Assembly: GCA_903825305.1 (NCBI GenBank)
Contig: CAIKAC010000017.1
Coordinates: 62,001-126,000, forward strand
Source of the DNA: an uncultured Actinomycetes bacterium
GTDB lineage: Bacteria; Actinomycetota; Acidimicrobiia; Acidimicrobiales; RAAP-2
Length of the DNA stretch: 64,000 nucleotides
Direction: 5' to 3'
In this document: positions 17,230 through 26,802 of the stretch, piece by piece
Layout: every line of letters starts with the position of its first letter
Numbering within the stretch: position 1 is the first letter of the stretch
Program-made: the position numbers and the translations under genes
The notes under the pieces: generated by a model
Told to the model about the DNA's origin: nothing
The model's input: only the letters and a program-made list of their open reading frames with translations
Database searches by the model: none

Positions 17230-18333
17230 GTGGATAATCAGGATTGGCACGCAAGGGTTTCAGGGACACTGCTCGGCGGGGCGCTTGGAGACGCGCTCGG
17301 TGGCCCGGTCGAGTTTTATGAGATCCATGAGATTCTCGAGATCACCGGTGGATCGTTGGTGACGCGCTTTTACGGCGAACCGACCATCACCGATGACACC
17401 CAGATGACCTTGTTCACCTGTGAAGGTCTCTTAGGGGCGAACTTGCAGTTTGCTGCGAGTGGCGTTTGTCATCCACCAAGTGCACTGTTTCGTAGCTACC
17501 TCCACTGGCTCGTCACGCAAGGAGACAGCTGGGATGCAGTAGGCATAGAGGGCGAAGCGTGGTCGTCATGGCTGGCTGACCATGAAGTGCTCCATCGCGT
17601 GGAAGCGCCAGGTGTTACCTGCCTCAGCGCGCTGCGCAGTGGCGAAATTGGTCGGATCGATCGACCAATCAATGACTCCAAAGGCTGCGGGGGCATTATG
17701 CGAGCCGCGCCTGCGGGCTTCTTAGACATTGGCAAAGCCCCGGGTGCCAATCTGATTGGTGCCCACGAGTTGGGTTGCGAAGTCGCTGCCGTCACTCATG
17801 GTCACCATGATGGGATTGAACCAGCGGGCTTTTTCGCCATGGTCATTGCCGGTCTCTTCGCGGAGAACTCACTTGAGCGTTCGGTGGAGTTGGCCCTGGG
17901 CACCGCGAGCGAGCATCTGCGTGGTCTTGTGGAACGCGCCATTGCACTTGGCGAGCGTCACCCACCAGAACCAGAACAAATTGAACGAGAACTCGGCGGT
18001 GGCTGGGTTGCCGATGAAGCACTCGCCATTGCGCTGAGCTGTGCTTGGAATCCGACCAACGTGCTCGAGGGAATTGCCTCGGCGGTGACCCACACGGGCG
18101 ACTCTGATTCAACAGGGTCGATGTGCGGCAACATGCTTGGGGCGCTCCATGGATCAGATGCGCTACCCAGAGAACTCCTTGATCAGATTGTTGGTATCGA
18201 CGTTGTCGAAGACGTGATTCACGATGTCAACACCTGGCTCGATATTGCCTTTGGCGGACCCGAAGAAGCGCCTGGCGAAGAGGCAGCAAGATCTCTCATG
18301 CAGCGTTACTTTCCCGGCGGCTGGAGCAGTTAG
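17230..18333 (+). CDS. ADP-ribosylglycohydrolase family protein
   Basis: The 367-aa product has the helical ARH fold that removes ADP-ribose from proteins or small molecules. SGTLLGGALGDALGGPVEF (about 10-28) is the family start. Metal ligands are expected in TITDDTQMTLF (about 55-65) and in THTGDSDSTGSMCGNMLGA (about 288-306). The start is uncertain: TTG 17206, GTG 17209 or 17212 and GTG 17230 are all in frame without a strong ribosome binding site. Its stop is fused in TTAG with the opposing menE. Confidence 0.9.
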   Translation: MDNQDWHARVSGTLLGGALGDALGGPVEFYEIHEILEITGGSLVTRFYGEPTITDDTQMTLFTCEGLLGANLQFAASGVCHPPSALFRSYLHWLVTQGDSWDAVGIEGEAWSSWLADHEVLHRVEAPGVTCLSALRSGEIGRIDRPINDSKGCGGIMRAAPAGFLDIGKAPGANLIGAHELGCEVAAVTHGHHDGIEPAGFFAMVIAGLFAENSLERSVELALGTASEHLRGLVERAIALGERHPPEPEQIERELGGGWVADEALAIALSCAWNPTNVLEGIASAVTHTGDSDSTGSMCGNMLGALHGSDALPRELLDQIVGIDVVEDVIHDVNTWLDIAFGGPEEAPGEEAARSLMQRYFPGGWSS

Positions 18334-19469
18334 GACTTTGAAAGCGATTGCCGGGATACTTTTCCTAGGTCGGTCCGGGGGAGGGCATCAACGATCACGA
18401 GTTCTTTCGGAGCCGCGTAGTCGGCCAGCGTGTCACGCACCGCATGTTTGAGGTCTTCGAGGCTCGGTCCTTGGCCATTGGGCACTACCCACGCAACCAC
18501 TCGTTCACCCCATTCGGGATCTGGTCGCTTCCACACAGCAACTTCCGCAACTGAATCGAGACGTTCGATAATTCTTTCCACGTCTAAGGGGTAGACCTTC
18601 TCGCCACCGGTCGTGATCACGTCGGCGATGCGGCCACGAACATCAAGGGAACCATCGTCAGCGATGCGTCCCAGGTCGCCGGTTGCGATCCATGGCAGCT
18701 CGCTGGGGGGACCCGCGACGAAGGGGTCGCTTCCATCGCGATAGCTGCGAAGTGACGTTGGTGATGCGATGAGGATTTCGCCGAAACCCTGTTCGTCTTC
18801 ATCGCGAATTGCGATTGCTACCTCGTCAAGCGGCCACCCGTCATAGACAACGCCAGAACCGGTTTCAGTCATGCCATAGGTGGTCACCACATTGGGGGCC
18901 ATCTCTTCGGGGGCTGCGGCGCCTCCGAGGAGCACGCGCTCGTAACCGAGCGTCGTGCATCGGCGTAGCACGGTGGCCACTAACGACACATGCGTGATGC
19001 CTCGACTCGGGCCTTCGTTGATGATGGCAGTATCAGGTCGGCCAATCACGCTGAGAGCGCTGCCCACGACCAATGCTCGGGCGATCACACTGAGGCCGCC
19101 GATGTGAGTGGTGGGTAAACAGCACAACCAGTGACTCGAGGGGCCTGAGCTGAGGGCCTGTGAGGTGAGACGTGCCGAGGCCGTGACAGCATCATGCGTG
19201 AGAATCGCGGCCTTGGGGTCAGCGGTCGATCCTGAGGTGAGGGCGACGATGGCATCGCCAGGTTCGGCGCCCATTCCGCCCTTTAAGCGCCGCTCACCGT
19301 CTTTGGTGATGAGGCGAGTAGGGGAGAGTGCTCGAAGAGCTCGCTCGGAAAGCTCGGTGCCCCAACGAGGATCGAGCACGCAGATCGCGTCGCCTCGAGA
19401 CCAGATGGATTCAATGATTTTCGGGAGTTGTTGGTCTTGTTCGAGGTCTAAGGCGACAAGTTCGGGCAC
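18330..19469 (-). CDS. menE: o-Succinylbenzoate-CoA ligase
   Basis: The 379-aa acyl-adenylate-forming enzyme is expected to activate o-succinylbenzoate for menaquinone synthesis. The AMP-binding P-loop [13 protein letters not shown] (about 77-89), YGMTETGSG (about 197-205), the TGDLGR Asp hinge (about 270-275) and DLGKVSR near the C-terminus are present. It is shorter than typical acyl-CoA ligases because the N-terminal region is reduced, as in other actinobacterial MenE. Divergent from menB, with TAATCT 6 nt before its GTG. Confidence 0.88.
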   Translation of the reverse strand: MPELVALDLEQDQQLPKIIESIWSRGDAICVLDPRWGTELSERALRALSPTRLITKDGERRLKGGMGAEPGDAIVALTSGSTADPKAAILTHDAVTASARLTSQALSSGPSSHWLCCLPTTHIGGLSVIARALVVGSALSVIGRPDTAIINEGPSRGITHVSLVATVLRRCTTLGYERVLLGGAAAPEEMAPNVVTTYGMTETGSGVVYDGWPLDEVAIAIRDEDEQGFGEILIASPTSLRSYRDGSDPFVAGPPSELPWIATGDLGRIADDGSLDVRGRIADVITTGGEKVYPLDVERIIERLDSVAEVAVWKRPDPEWGERVVAWVVPNGQGPSLEDLKHAVRDTLADYAAPKELVIVDALPRTDLGKVSRQSLSKS

Positions 19470-19475
19470 AAGAAC

Positions 19476-19481
19476 AGATTA
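19476..19481 (-). promoter_or_regulatory. Candidate -10 box (TAATCT) for leaderless menE
   Basis: On the minus strand TAATCT is followed by 6 nt and the GTG at 19469. Confidence 0.5.
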
Positions 19482-19496
19482 TGAGGGTCCAGCCGT

Positions 19497-19502
19497 TAGC
19501 GT
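19497..19502 (+). promoter_or_regulatory. Candidate -10 box (TAGCGT) for leaderless menB
   Basis: TAGCGT is followed by 7 nt and the GTG at 19510. Together with the menE box 16 bp away it makes a compact divergent men promoter. Confidence 0.45.
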
Positions 19503-19509
19503 GGAGGCC

Positions 19510-20415
19510 GTGACTGACTACCCCACCAACACCGTCATTACCGGCCAGCCGGTTGATCCCGTCGATGCCTTTCGGGCCCTAGGAGATCCTGCGTGGACTT
19601 CTCATGGTGACTGGACCGATATCCGATATGAGACCGCCGAGGGCATCGCCAAGATCACCATTTGTCGACCCGAGCGGCGCAACGCCTTCCGGCCGCAAAC
19701 CTTGTTTGAACTTGAGCGGGCATTTTCTATGGCTCGTGATGATCTCAGCGTCGGTGTGATTGTGCTCTGTGGTGAGGGACCCGATGCATTCTGTTCGGGC
19801 GGTGACCAAAAGATTCGGGGCAATGACGGCTACATCGGCGATGACGAGGTTGCCAATCACGGGGTCGGCCGGCTCAATGTGTTGGATCTTCAAATTTTGA
19901 TTCGCCGCATCCCCAAGCCCGTCATCGCAATGATCGCCGGTTACGCCATTGGTGGCGGTCACATTCTGCACTTGGTGTGTGACCTCTCCATTGCTGCTGA
20001 CAACGCTCGGTTCGGACAAACCGGACCCAAGGTGGGCAGTTTTGATGGTGGCTATGGTTCGTCCTTGCTCGCGCGCACGATTGGGTTGAAGCGCGCCAAA
20101 GAAGTGTGGTTCCTGTGTCGCCAATACGACGCCGAGACGGCGTTGGAGTGGGGTCTTGTGAACTCGGTGGTGCCACTGAAAGATTTGGAGCGCGAGACGG
20201 TTGCGTGGTGTCGCCAAATTTTGACCTTGTCACCCTTAGCTTTGCGCATGCTCAAAGCCGGATTTAATGCTGCTGACGATGGCCTCGCTGGTGTGCAACA
20301 GCTCGCTGGTGACGCCACCATGCTGTTCTACATGTCAGAAGAGGGCCAAGAGGGCCGAAACGCCTTCGTGGAACACCGTGCTCCCGACTTCTCACAATTC
20401 CCTCGACGTCCGTGA
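19510..20415 (+). CDS. menB: 1,4-Dihydroxy-2-naphthoyl-CoA synthase
   Basis: The 301-aa crotonase-fold enzyme cyclises o-succinylbenzoyl-CoA. CoA-binding and oxyanion-hole motifs are visible in [12 protein letters not shown] (about 96-107) and [15 protein letters not shown] (about 144-158). The MenB-specific [21 protein letters not shown] (about 168-188) is clear. GTG 19510 is preferred over GTG 19501 because the GTG at 19501 lies within the TAGCGT box. Upstream in-frame codons run antisense through menE and are not genuine. menA overlaps the end by 4 nt. Confidence 0.95.
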   Translation: MTDYPTNTVITGQPVDPVDAFRALGDPAWTSHGDWTDIRYETAEGIAKITICRPERRNAFRPQTLFELERAFSMARDDLSVGVIVLCGEGPDAFCSGGDQKIRGNDGYIGDDEVANHGVGRLNVLDLQILIRRIPKPVIAMIAGYAIGGGHILHLVCDLSIAADNARFGQTGPKVGSFDGGYGSSLLARTIGLKRAKEVWFLCRQYDAETALEWGLVNSVVPLKDLERETVAWCRQILTLSPLALRMLKAGFNAADDGLAGVQQLAGDATMLFYMSEEGQEGRNAFVEHRAPDFSQFPRRP

Positions 20416-21293
20416 CCGAACCTGAGATTGGGCGCATTGCGCGCTGGGTGCATGGCGCTCGGCCGCGCACCTTGCCAGCCGCTGTGGTGCCGGTCGTGGT
20501 GGGCACGATGGCCATTCGACCCGATGTGATTTATTGGGGTCGCATGGCAGTGGCGGCCATCGTGGCCTTGGGTCTGCAAATTGGAACGAACTACGCCAAT
20601 GACTACTCAGATGGTGTTCGAGGTACCGACGAGCGGCGGGTGGGCCCCGTTCGGCTCGTGGGTCAAGGTTTGGCCCAGCCAGCAACGGTGCGCCTTGCCG
20701 CGTTTATCAGTTTTGGAATTGCCGGTCTCGGCGGCCTGTGGCTGTGCTCACTCACCTCGTGGTGGCTGTTGATTCCTGGCGTGTTAGCGGTGATCGCGGG
20801 TTGGCTCTACACCGGGGGACCCAAGCCCTATGGCTACCTCGGCCTTGGCGAGGTCTTTGTCTTCATCTTCTTTGGGCTCTTTGCCACGGTCGGATCGGGC
20901 TATGTCCAAGGCCAACACCTACCGGCACTGCTGTGGCTCGCGGCGATTCCCGTAGGCCTCCTCGCTACGGCTTTGTTGGAAGCTAACAACCTGCGTGACA
21001 TCTCGGGGGATGAGAAGTCCAACAAGCTCACCTTGGCGGTGCGGCTCGGCCGCCACCGTGCGGGCTGGCTCTATGTCGGCTCCATGATCGTTGCGGTCAT
21101 CGTGATTGTCGCTATGGGCATCATTCATCCGTGGTGCGCGCTGGCGTTGATCGGTTTTGTTGCCACCATTGCGCCTGCTCGCTTGGCTCTGAGTTCACGT
21201 CAAGGTCGCGAGTTGCTCCCTATGCTCAAAGCCACGGGTCAAGCCCAACTTCTCATTGGAGCGTTGTTGGCGGCGGGGCTCGCTATTCGCTAG
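20412..21293 (+). CDS. menA: 1,4-Dihydroxy-2-naphthoate polyprenyltransferase
   Basis: The 293-aa UbiA-family membrane enzyme attaches the prenyl chain to DHNA. The first Asp-rich motif is [14 protein letters not shown] (about 57-70) and the second is [15 protein letters not shown] (about 193-207). About eight hydrophobic segments are visible. It starts with GTG in a GTGA overlap with menB, so the two are coupled. Its end overlaps the convergent menH end by 11 nt. Confidence 0.94.
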   Translation: MTEPEIGRIARWVHGARPRTLPAAVVPVVVGTMAIRPDVIYWGRMAVAAIVALGLQIGTNYANDYSDGVRGTDERRVGPVRLVGQGLAQPATVRLAAFISFGIAGLGGLWLCSLTSWWLLIPGVLAVIAGWLYTGGPKPYGYLGLGEVFVFIFFGLFATVGSGYVQGQHLPALLWLAAIPVGLLATALLEANNLRDISGDEKSNKLTLAVRLGRHRAGWLYVGSMIVAVIVIVAMGIIHPWCALALIGFVATIAPARLALSSRQGRELLPMLKATGQAQLLIGALLAAGLAIR

Positions 21294-22041
21294 CGAGAAT
21301 GTCGCCAATGAGCGCCGCCACTCGATCAGCTTGCTCGAGATGCGCAGCGTGGCCGGCTTCATCGACCAGGTGCAAGTAACCGTGACGCAGCCGTTGAACC
21401 ATGGCGGTATTGAGGTCAACGTAGCGCTGATCCTGAGCGCCAACGATGAGATCCACACGGACGCTAATGCTGTCGAGGTCATCCCAGCTTGGCCGCTGGG
21501 TGCCAGTGCCGCTAAGGCGCAGTGAAGACGCAAGGCCAGCTGGCGTATTGACGAGTCGCTCGTCTTCACCGGCCAATTCTGGGGAGAGGCTGGCAAAGAG
21601 TGGCTGGGCAAGCCAGCGTTGTAAAAATGCGGCGACATCATCCTCGGCTTCAATTTCATCAGCGAGCGCTTCGTCTCGCATCCGGCGCTGTGCTCGCTCT
21701 TGGTCATCTTGAATGCCAGCCGTGCCGCTTATCAAGATGCTGCGTGTGAGCCCCTCGATGTTGGCCAGGGTGGCGGTGAGTGCCACGCGTGCACCGAGTG
21801 AATAGCCCAACAAGCTGAATTGCTGTCCAGCAGTAAGGGAGGCAATCATGGCTGCGGTTTCATCCAAATTCGCCCGGACGTGAGCCGAGCCACCGTGGCC
21901 GGGGAGATCAAGGGCCACGATGGTGTGCGATTCTTGAAGGTGAGTGGCTAGGGTTCGCCATGACTCACCCGTTTGGGTGAAACCATGGCAGGCCACAAGT
22001 AGTGGGCCTGATCCATAAGTTGTGACATGAAGAGAGGACAT
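21283..22041 (-). CDS. menH: MenH-like alpha/beta hydrolase
   Basis: The 252-aa hydrolase from ATG 22041 begins SSLHVTTYGSGPLLVACHG, the usual first strand and oxyanion segment. The nucleophile elbow is GYSLGAR (Ser81), the Asp is likely in IVGAQD (about 206-211), and the His lies in EAGHAAHLEQ (about 231-240). In a men cluster this is best read as SHCHC synthase, although general hydrolases look similar. A TACGCT box lies 9 nt before the ATG. Its first codons overlap menD's in opposite orientation. Confidence 0.85.
   Translation of the reverse strand: MSSLHVTTYGSGPLLVACHGFTQTGESWRTLATHLQESHTIVALDLPGHGGSAHVRANLDETAAMIASLTAGQQFSLLGYSLGARVALTATLANIEGLTRSILISGTAGIQDDQERAQRRMRDEALADEIEAEDDVAAFLQRWLAQPLFASLSPELAGEDERLVNTPAGLASSLRLSGTGTQRPSWDDLDSISVRVDLIVGAQDQRYVDLNTAMVQRLRHGYLHLVDEAGHAAHLEQADRVAALIGDILASE
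22016..22021 (+). promoter_or_regulatory. Candidate -10 box (TAAGTT) for menD
   Basis: TAAGTT is followed by 5 nt and the ATG at 22027. It lies inside the menH coding sequence. Confidence 0.35.
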
Positions 22042-23742
22042 CGCGACATGAGCGTAGCCAGCGCAGAGACGCAAGCGACATTCTGCGCCACGCTCTTTGA
22101 TGAATTTGCCCGTGCCGGCCTGACTCATGTGGTTGTCTGTCCGGGCTCGCGCTCTACGCCCTTGGCCCTAGCCGCAGCTGCAAGTGGTCTCGAGGTACAG
22201 GTGCGCCTGGACGAGCGCTCCGCTGGGTTTTTCGCCTTAGGCATTGCTCGAGTAACGCATCGCCCCGTTGTCATTGTGGTGACCTCTGGCACCGCCGTTG
22301 CCGAACTCTCGGCTGCAGTCGTTGAAGCATCGCTCGACCGAGTGCCCCTCATCGTGCTCAGTGCCGATCGGCCGATTGAGCTTCATCAGCGAGGTGCAGC
22401 ACAAACCATCAACCAAGCAGGAATCTTCAGCGCCCACGCCCGGTTCAGTATTGACATCCAAGCGCCCGGCGCTATGACTCATATGCAGTGGCGCCCCATG
22501 GCTTCGCGACTCGTGCTCGAATCCCTAGGGGGTGCAGAATCCGCTGGGGTGGCCCATGCCAACCTGGGATTCACCGAGCCATTGGTCGCCGCTCCGGGCG
22601 ACCTGCCAGTTGGGCGTTCCGACGGAGGACCGTGGCTTCGACGTTCACGCATTGGCAGTGAGCGTCGAGGACTCCAAGATCTGCGTCCTCGACGAGTAGT
22701 GGTCCTTGGCGGGGGCATTGATGATGAGGTGGCGGTCGAACAGCTCGTGACAACGTCGCCCGTTCCCGTCTTGGCTGATCCGCGATCTGGCGCTCGTCGC
22801 GTAAGCGCTCCCAACCTCATCACCGCTGCCGATGCCATTGTTCGCAGCGCTGAAGCGCTCACCACTTATCGGCCTGATCAGATCGTGATCGTTGGAGCGC
22901 CAGCTGCGTCCAAGGAATTGGCCTTATGGATGGAAAGCTGCGCCACACAAGGGACATCCCTGCTCACGTTGGGCCCCGATGGGCCCCGACGATTTCCCCT
23001 CTCGGCCAGCGTGGAGCATCGCACGGTCGCATCTTTGGCAGATGCTGCCTATGCATTGTCGATGGAGCCAACGCCTGGCGATGATGCATTCGTGCAACTC
23101 TGGCGAGATGCTGAACATAAGGTTCGCGCATCCCTCGCTGATTTCCTTTCCTCCCAGACTTGGTCGGAGATGAGTGTGGTGGCTTCGGTCGCCAAAGCGT
23201 CAACGCGCGACGAGGTTCTCGTGGCTTCATCATCCATGCCCATTCGAGACCTTGAGTTCTTTGGCGGCCTCTGTGCGGCACGCGTCGTGTCGAATCGAGG
23301 AGCGAACGGCATCGATGGGGTGGTCTCAACGGCCCTGGGTGTGGCCGCAAGCAAACGAAGCACCACCTGTGTGATTGGAGACTTGGCCTTCCTCTACGAC
23401 GTCTCAGCACTCGTTGATGGCGTCACCGATGGCGATGGGCTTCGCATCGTCGTGCTTGACAACCGAGGGGGAGGCATCTTCTCGTTCTTGCCGCAACGGC
23501 GAGAAGTCAACGGCGATCGTTTTGAACAACTCTTCGGCACGCCACCACACGTTGATCCCCTGGCCGTGGCTCATGGCTTTGGTATTACAGCCAATGAAAT
23601 TCGTGACCTTCGAGAGCTTGAGGCGGCGATGGCTAAGCCCGTTGCGGGCCTCGAGGTGCTGGTGTGTCGGATGCCCGATCGCGACACCAATGCCCAATTG
23701 CACGCAAACCTGCACGCCCAATTAGCCGCAGCACTGCACTAG
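22027..23742 (+). CDS. menD: SEPHCHC synthase (2-oxoglutarate decarboxylase type)
   Basis: The 571-aa ThDP-dependent enzyme joins isochorismate and 2-oxoglutarate in menaquinone synthesis. VVCPGSRSTPLALAAA (about 36-51) and LDERSAGFFALG (about 65-76, with the ThDP-activating Glu) are diagnostic. The C-terminal ThDP/Mg site is GDLAFLYDVSAL...VVLDNRGGGIFSFLP (about 452-492). ATG 22027 follows a TAAGTT box; ATG 22048, behind AGAGAGGA, is the alternative. Ends flush against the next minus-strand gene. Confidence 0.95.
   Translation: MKRGHRDMSVASAETQATFCATLFDEFARAGLTHVVVCPGSRSTPLALAAAASGLEVQVRLDERSAGFFALGIARVTHRPVVIVVTSGTAVAELSAAVVEASLDRVPLIVLSADRPIELHQRGAAQTINQAGIFSAHARFSIDIQAPGAMTHMQWRPMASRLVLESLGGAESAGVAHANLGFTEPLVAAPGDLPVGRSDGGPWLRRSRIGSERRGLQDLRPRRVVVLGGGIDDEVAVEQLVTTSPVPVLADPRSGARRVSAPNLITAADAIVRSAEALTTYRPDQIVIVGAPAASKELALWMESCATQGTSLLTLGPDGPRRFPLSASVEHRTVASLADAAYALSMEPTPGDDAFVQLWRDAEHKVRASLADFLSSQTWSEMSVVASVAKASTRDEVLVASSSMPIRDLEFFGGLCAARVVSNRGANGIDGVVSTALGVAASKRSTTCVIGDLAFLYDVSALVDGVTDGDGLRIVVLDNRGGGIFSFLPQRREVNGDRFEQLFGTPPHVDPLAVAHGFGITANEIRDLRELEAAMAKPVAGLEVLVCRMPDRDTNAQLHANLHAQLAAALH
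22051..22056 (-). promoter_or_regulatory. Candidate -10 box (TACGCT) for menH
   Basis: On the minus strand TACGCT is followed by 9 nt and the menH ATG at 22041. It lies inside the menD coding sequence. Confidence 0.35.
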
Positions 23743-24993
23743 TCACCGCAATTGCGTTGAGGGAATAAAGAGGCCCTGGCCGTCAAGGGGTACGTGGTGA
23801 GTCAATTGGAGGCTGGCAATCTCGGGCGCGCCGATGTGCTGAGCATCCAACAAGAGCAGCTCTGGGTGGTGGCCGTCGAGTCGGTTGGTGGGCACGATTA
23901 CATAGGGCTGAGCGCTACGAGACCCCGTTGCCATGACTACTTGCCCAGCAAGAACACCTACGGGCAAGCGTCGCTGTTCAATGGATCCGAGATCGAGATC
24001 CACGCAACTGAGCACCACAGCTTCGTCATCGTCGTGAGCTTCGACTCCAATCACGCGACGCGCGCCACTCCTTGCATCCACGCTGAGATCCGAGACGCTC
24101 GAAAAGCGATGATCTGAAATTTTGGCGACACGGCACGTCACGGTATTGATGGTGATAGTGGCGAGCTTGAGGCCGTTGCGCCGTCTTCGAACAACGCTGA
24201 TTTCGAATCCAGCATCCGTCTCTCGCGCACTCAAGATTCGCTCAATGGCGAGATCGGCAACGGGTATGAGGTCACCACCGGGTGCGGCGAGGTCACGATC
24301 GAAGAATTGGAGGTAGTTCGCCCCAATGACGCAGAGTCGCTCTTCGTTGAGCGCGAGATGGAAAGGCCGGCTCAGGCGTTCGTCAAGCCGCCGAGCAAGT
24401 ATTGCGTTGCTCATTGGGTTGTAGGCCAGAACTTCGGCTCCGCCGGTTTTGTCGTGGGCAACGAGATAGATCCAACCTCGCGAATCGTCGCGAAGCCATC
24501 GCTCGCTGCTGGGTCGAGTGAGCGCACCATCGAAGGTTTCAACGCCCACAGTTTCGAGACTTGGCCGCAGCAGGTAGGGCAGGCCATCCACGCCACCGAC
24601 AAGCAGGCGTTGGGCGCCGAGCATGAGGTAATCACAGCCACCTCGACTCGCCACATCAATGCGATCGCGCAAGGGTGTCACGCCGAGTACATCACTGACG
24701 GCTTTGGTCACCACAAAAGCACCTCGTTGGCGCGTGACGCGATTGCGGGCGATGGTCAACGCTGTGACAAAAGCCGAGGTGACGCAGACATCGGGATCGT
24801 CAACGTAGGCCTCAAGGGGCGTGGCCGACAACCAAAACACGCTGCCTTCAAGATCACGAGGCCAGGTGCCGAGGGTGCCTTGGATCTCGGTGGTGTCGAA
24901 CTCTTCTCGGTGCGGTTGCCAGGGACCTTGCAAGGAGGCCGGAATATCGCCAACGAGTGGTGGCAGGGCGAAGAAACGCTGACGTGTGCGCAC
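23743..24993 (-). CDS. Divergent carotenoid-cleavage-oxygenase-like protein
   Basis: The 416-aa protein resembles the RPE65/carotenoid oxygenase beta-propeller family: GLPYLLRPSLETVGVETFDG, a VAHDKTGG segment (cf. AHPKxDPxTG), RPFHLAL, and LLLLDAQHIGAPEIASLQL near the end. The usual last iron ligand, His in VPxGFHG, is Gln in VPLDGQGLFIP. The other His ligands cannot be assigned with confidence, so an enzymatic role is doubtful. The start is GTG 24993, 6 nt after TAGCCT. It ends against menD, so a quinone or isoprenoid link is possible but unproven. Confidence 0.65.
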   Translation of the reverse strand: MRTRQRFFALPPLVGDIPASLQGPWQPHREEFDTTEIQGTLGTWPRDLEGSVFWLSATPLEAYVDDPDVCVTSAFVTALTIARNRVTRQRGAFVVTKAVSDVLGVTPLRDRIDVASRGGCDYLMLGAQRLLVGGVDGLPYLLRPSLETVGVETFDGALTRPSSERWLRDDSRGWIYLVAHDKTGGAEVLAYNPMSNAILARRLDERLSRPFHLALNEERLCVIGANYLQFFDRDLAAPGGDLIPVADLAIERILSARETDAGFEISVVRRRRNGLKLATITINTVTCRVAKISDHRFSSVSDLSVDARSGARRVIGVEAHDDDEAVVLSCVDLDLGSIEQRRLPVGVLAGQVVMATGSRSAQPYVIVPTNRLDGHHPELLLLDAQHIGAPEIASLQLTHHVPLDGQGLFIPSTQLR

Positions 24994-24999
24994 GAGGGC

Positions 25000-25005
25000 A
25001 GGCTA
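25000..25005 (-). promoter_or_regulatory. Candidate -10 box (TAGCCT) for the 24993 gene
   Basis: On the minus strand TAGCCT is followed by 6 nt and the GTG at 24993. Confidence 0.45.
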
Positions 25006-25051
25006 GTCGCATGGCAACAAGAGGGCAGATCGCGTGTGGGAGACTGAATGA

Positions 25052-26347
25052 ATGCCGGGAATATCTGAGGACCTGCGAGCTCGTGGCCTGATTCACCAGG
25101 TGACCGACGACGCCCTGTTAAGCAATCTTGACCAAGGTGGGGTCACCCTCTATGCGGGCTTCGATCCAACCGCCGACTCGCTCCATGCTGGGAACCTCTT
25201 GCAGTTGTGCACCTTGCGCCGAATCCAACAAGCGGGCAATCGACCCATTGTGCTTGCTGGTGGCGCAACGGGCATGATCGGCGATCCTGGTGGTCGAAGC
25301 GACGAACGCAATTTGCTCGATGCTGACACCCTTCAAGCAAATCTCGCTGCCATTGAGCGTCAACTCGCTTCGTTTCTTGATTTTTCCGCCCAAGGTGGCA
25401 AGAGCCAAGCCATCTTGGTTAACAACGCCGACTGGCTGGCAGACGTGCGGCTGCTCGATTTCTTGCGAGACACGGGCAAGCACTTCACCGTGAATCAAAT
25501 GGTGGCCAAAGAGTCAGTGAAGTCTCGACTCGAGCGTCCCGATCAAGGCATTTCCTACACCGAGTTCTCCTACATGTTGCTGCAGGCCTACGACTTTGCC
25601 CAACTCTTCGAGCGCTACGGCTGCACCGCACAAATTGGTGGTTCTGACCAATGGGGCAACATCACGATGGGTGCTGAGTTGGTGCGAAAGATTCACGGTG
25701 CTCAAGCCTTTGGCATGACCTCTCCCTTGGTGACCAATGCCGATGGCACCAAGTTTGGAAAGTCTGCGGGGAACGCGGGTCGAATCTGGCTCGATAGAAA
25801 CAAAACCAGCCCATTTGGGTTCTACCAATTCTTTATCAATACTGATGACGCCATGGTGGCGACGTACCTGCGCTTTTTTAGTTTCCTCGATCTCGCAAGC
25901 ATTGCCGACCTTGAAGCCGAGACCATTGCCGCACCAAGCAAGCGCAGCGCTCAGCGGGCGCTCGCATCTGCCATGGTCGAATTGGTTCATGGCGCCGATG
26001 ATCTGCGCAGGGCGGAACTCGCCACCGAAGCCCTCTTTGGAGGATCGCTGGCCACGCTCGATGAAGCAACCTTGGGCGAGCTCATCGGTGACGTGCCTTC
26101 GTCTCGGGTGTCGCGCTCAAGGCTCGAAGCATCACCTTTGCTGATTGATGTCCTGGCGGAAGCCGAGTTGGTGAATTCCAAGTCTGAAGCTCGCAGAAGC
26201 ATTGAACAACGCGGCGCCTTCGTGAACGATGTGCTCCGAGATGGCGTGGATGCCACGGTGAATACCGACGACTTACTCTTTGGGCGATTTATCGTTTTGC
26301 GCAAGGGCAAGCGGACCTATCACGTGATCGAATGCGCCGAGGCGTAA
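25052..26347 (+). CDS. tyrS: Tyrosyl-tRNA synthetase
   Basis: The 431-aa class I synthetase charges tRNA-Tyr. The HIGH-type motif is PTADSLHAGNLL (about 38-49) and the KMSKS-type motif is KFGKS (about 233-237). Tyr-specific GGATGMIGDPGGR and QIGGSDQWGNI are present. A C-terminal S4-like domain (about 365-430, LVNSKSEARRSIEQRGAFVN) binds tRNA. A GGGAGA about 10-15 nt before the ATG may serve as the ribosome binding site. The downstream lipoprotein gene overlaps its end by 16 nt. Confidence 0.97.
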   Translation: MPGISEDLRARGLIHQVTDDALLSNLDQGGVTLYAGFDPTADSLHAGNLLQLCTLRRIQQAGNRPIVLAGGATGMIGDPGGRSDERNLLDADTLQANLAAIERQLASFLDFSAQGGKSQAILVNNADWLADVRLLDFLRDTGKHFTVNQMVAKESVKSRLERPDQGISYTEFSYMLLQAYDFAQLFERYGCTAQIGGSDQWGNITMGAELVRKIHGAQAFGMTSPLVTNADGTKFGKSAGNAGRIWLDRNKTSPFGFYQFFINTDDAMVATYLRFFSFLDLASIADLEAETIAAPSKRSAQRALASAMVELVHGADDLRRAELATEALFGGSLATLDEATLGELIGDVPSSRVSRSRLEASPLLIDVLAEAELVNSKSEARRSIEQRGAFVNDVLRDGVDATVNTDDLLFGRFIVLRKGKRTYHVIECAEA

Positions 26348-26802
26348 TCATCCTCTTGGGCCTGAGCGCCTTCGCACTCTCGGCGTGTTCAGGGGCGGGA
26401 TCATCGGGCACACCGTCCCAGCAACTTCATACCTGGGTGGCGGGGACCGGTCTTCGCGCAAGCACCACGGCGATCTTGACCGACATGGCCCATGTCAACG
26501 CGGCGCTTGGCTCACAGCAACCCAATGCGGTGCAAACTACGTGCTCGGTGATGGCCAATGATGCCGATGCGGCTAATTCCAATTTGCCGAGTCCAAATGA
26601 GCAGGTGTCGACCTTGCTCTCAGATGCCTATAGCCAAGTGGGGATTGCGGCGAACGACTGCTTCATAGCGCTGAAGGTTCCCGCGAATTTGACCGCCTAT
26701 CGGGCCCACGAATCCCAAGCGCGCGGCCTCTTCGCTGAGGCCGCCACCATCATTGAGGCTCAAACGGGACAGCGAATCTTGCCGGCTGTCGCCACTCCTT
26801 AA
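26332..26802 (+). CDS. Predicted small lipoprotein
   Basis: The 156-aa product starts with a lipoprotein signal peptide (RRGVIILLGLSAFALSAC; lipobox LSAC, Cys19), so it should be exported and lipid-anchored after cleavage by LspA. The mature part is Ala/Thr/Ser-rich and helical, with two further Cys (in TTCSVM and ANDCFI) that could form a disulfide. No known domain is recognised. The ATG lies inside the tyrS end. Its TAA is fused with the opposing gene in TTAA (26799-26802). Confidence 0.8.
   Translation: MRRGVIILLGLSAFALSACSGAGSSGTPSQQLHTWVAGTGLRASTTAILTDMAHVNAALGSQQPNAVQTTCSVMANDADAANSNLPSPNEQVSTLLSDAYSQVGIAANDCFIALKVPANLTAYRAHESQARGLFAEAATIIEAQTGQRILPAVATP

Noticed and set aside
19165-19509. 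115-residue N-terminal extension of MenB
   Set aside because: It is antisense to menE and its composition is Arg/Ser-rich; the family starts near VTDYPTNTV at 19510.
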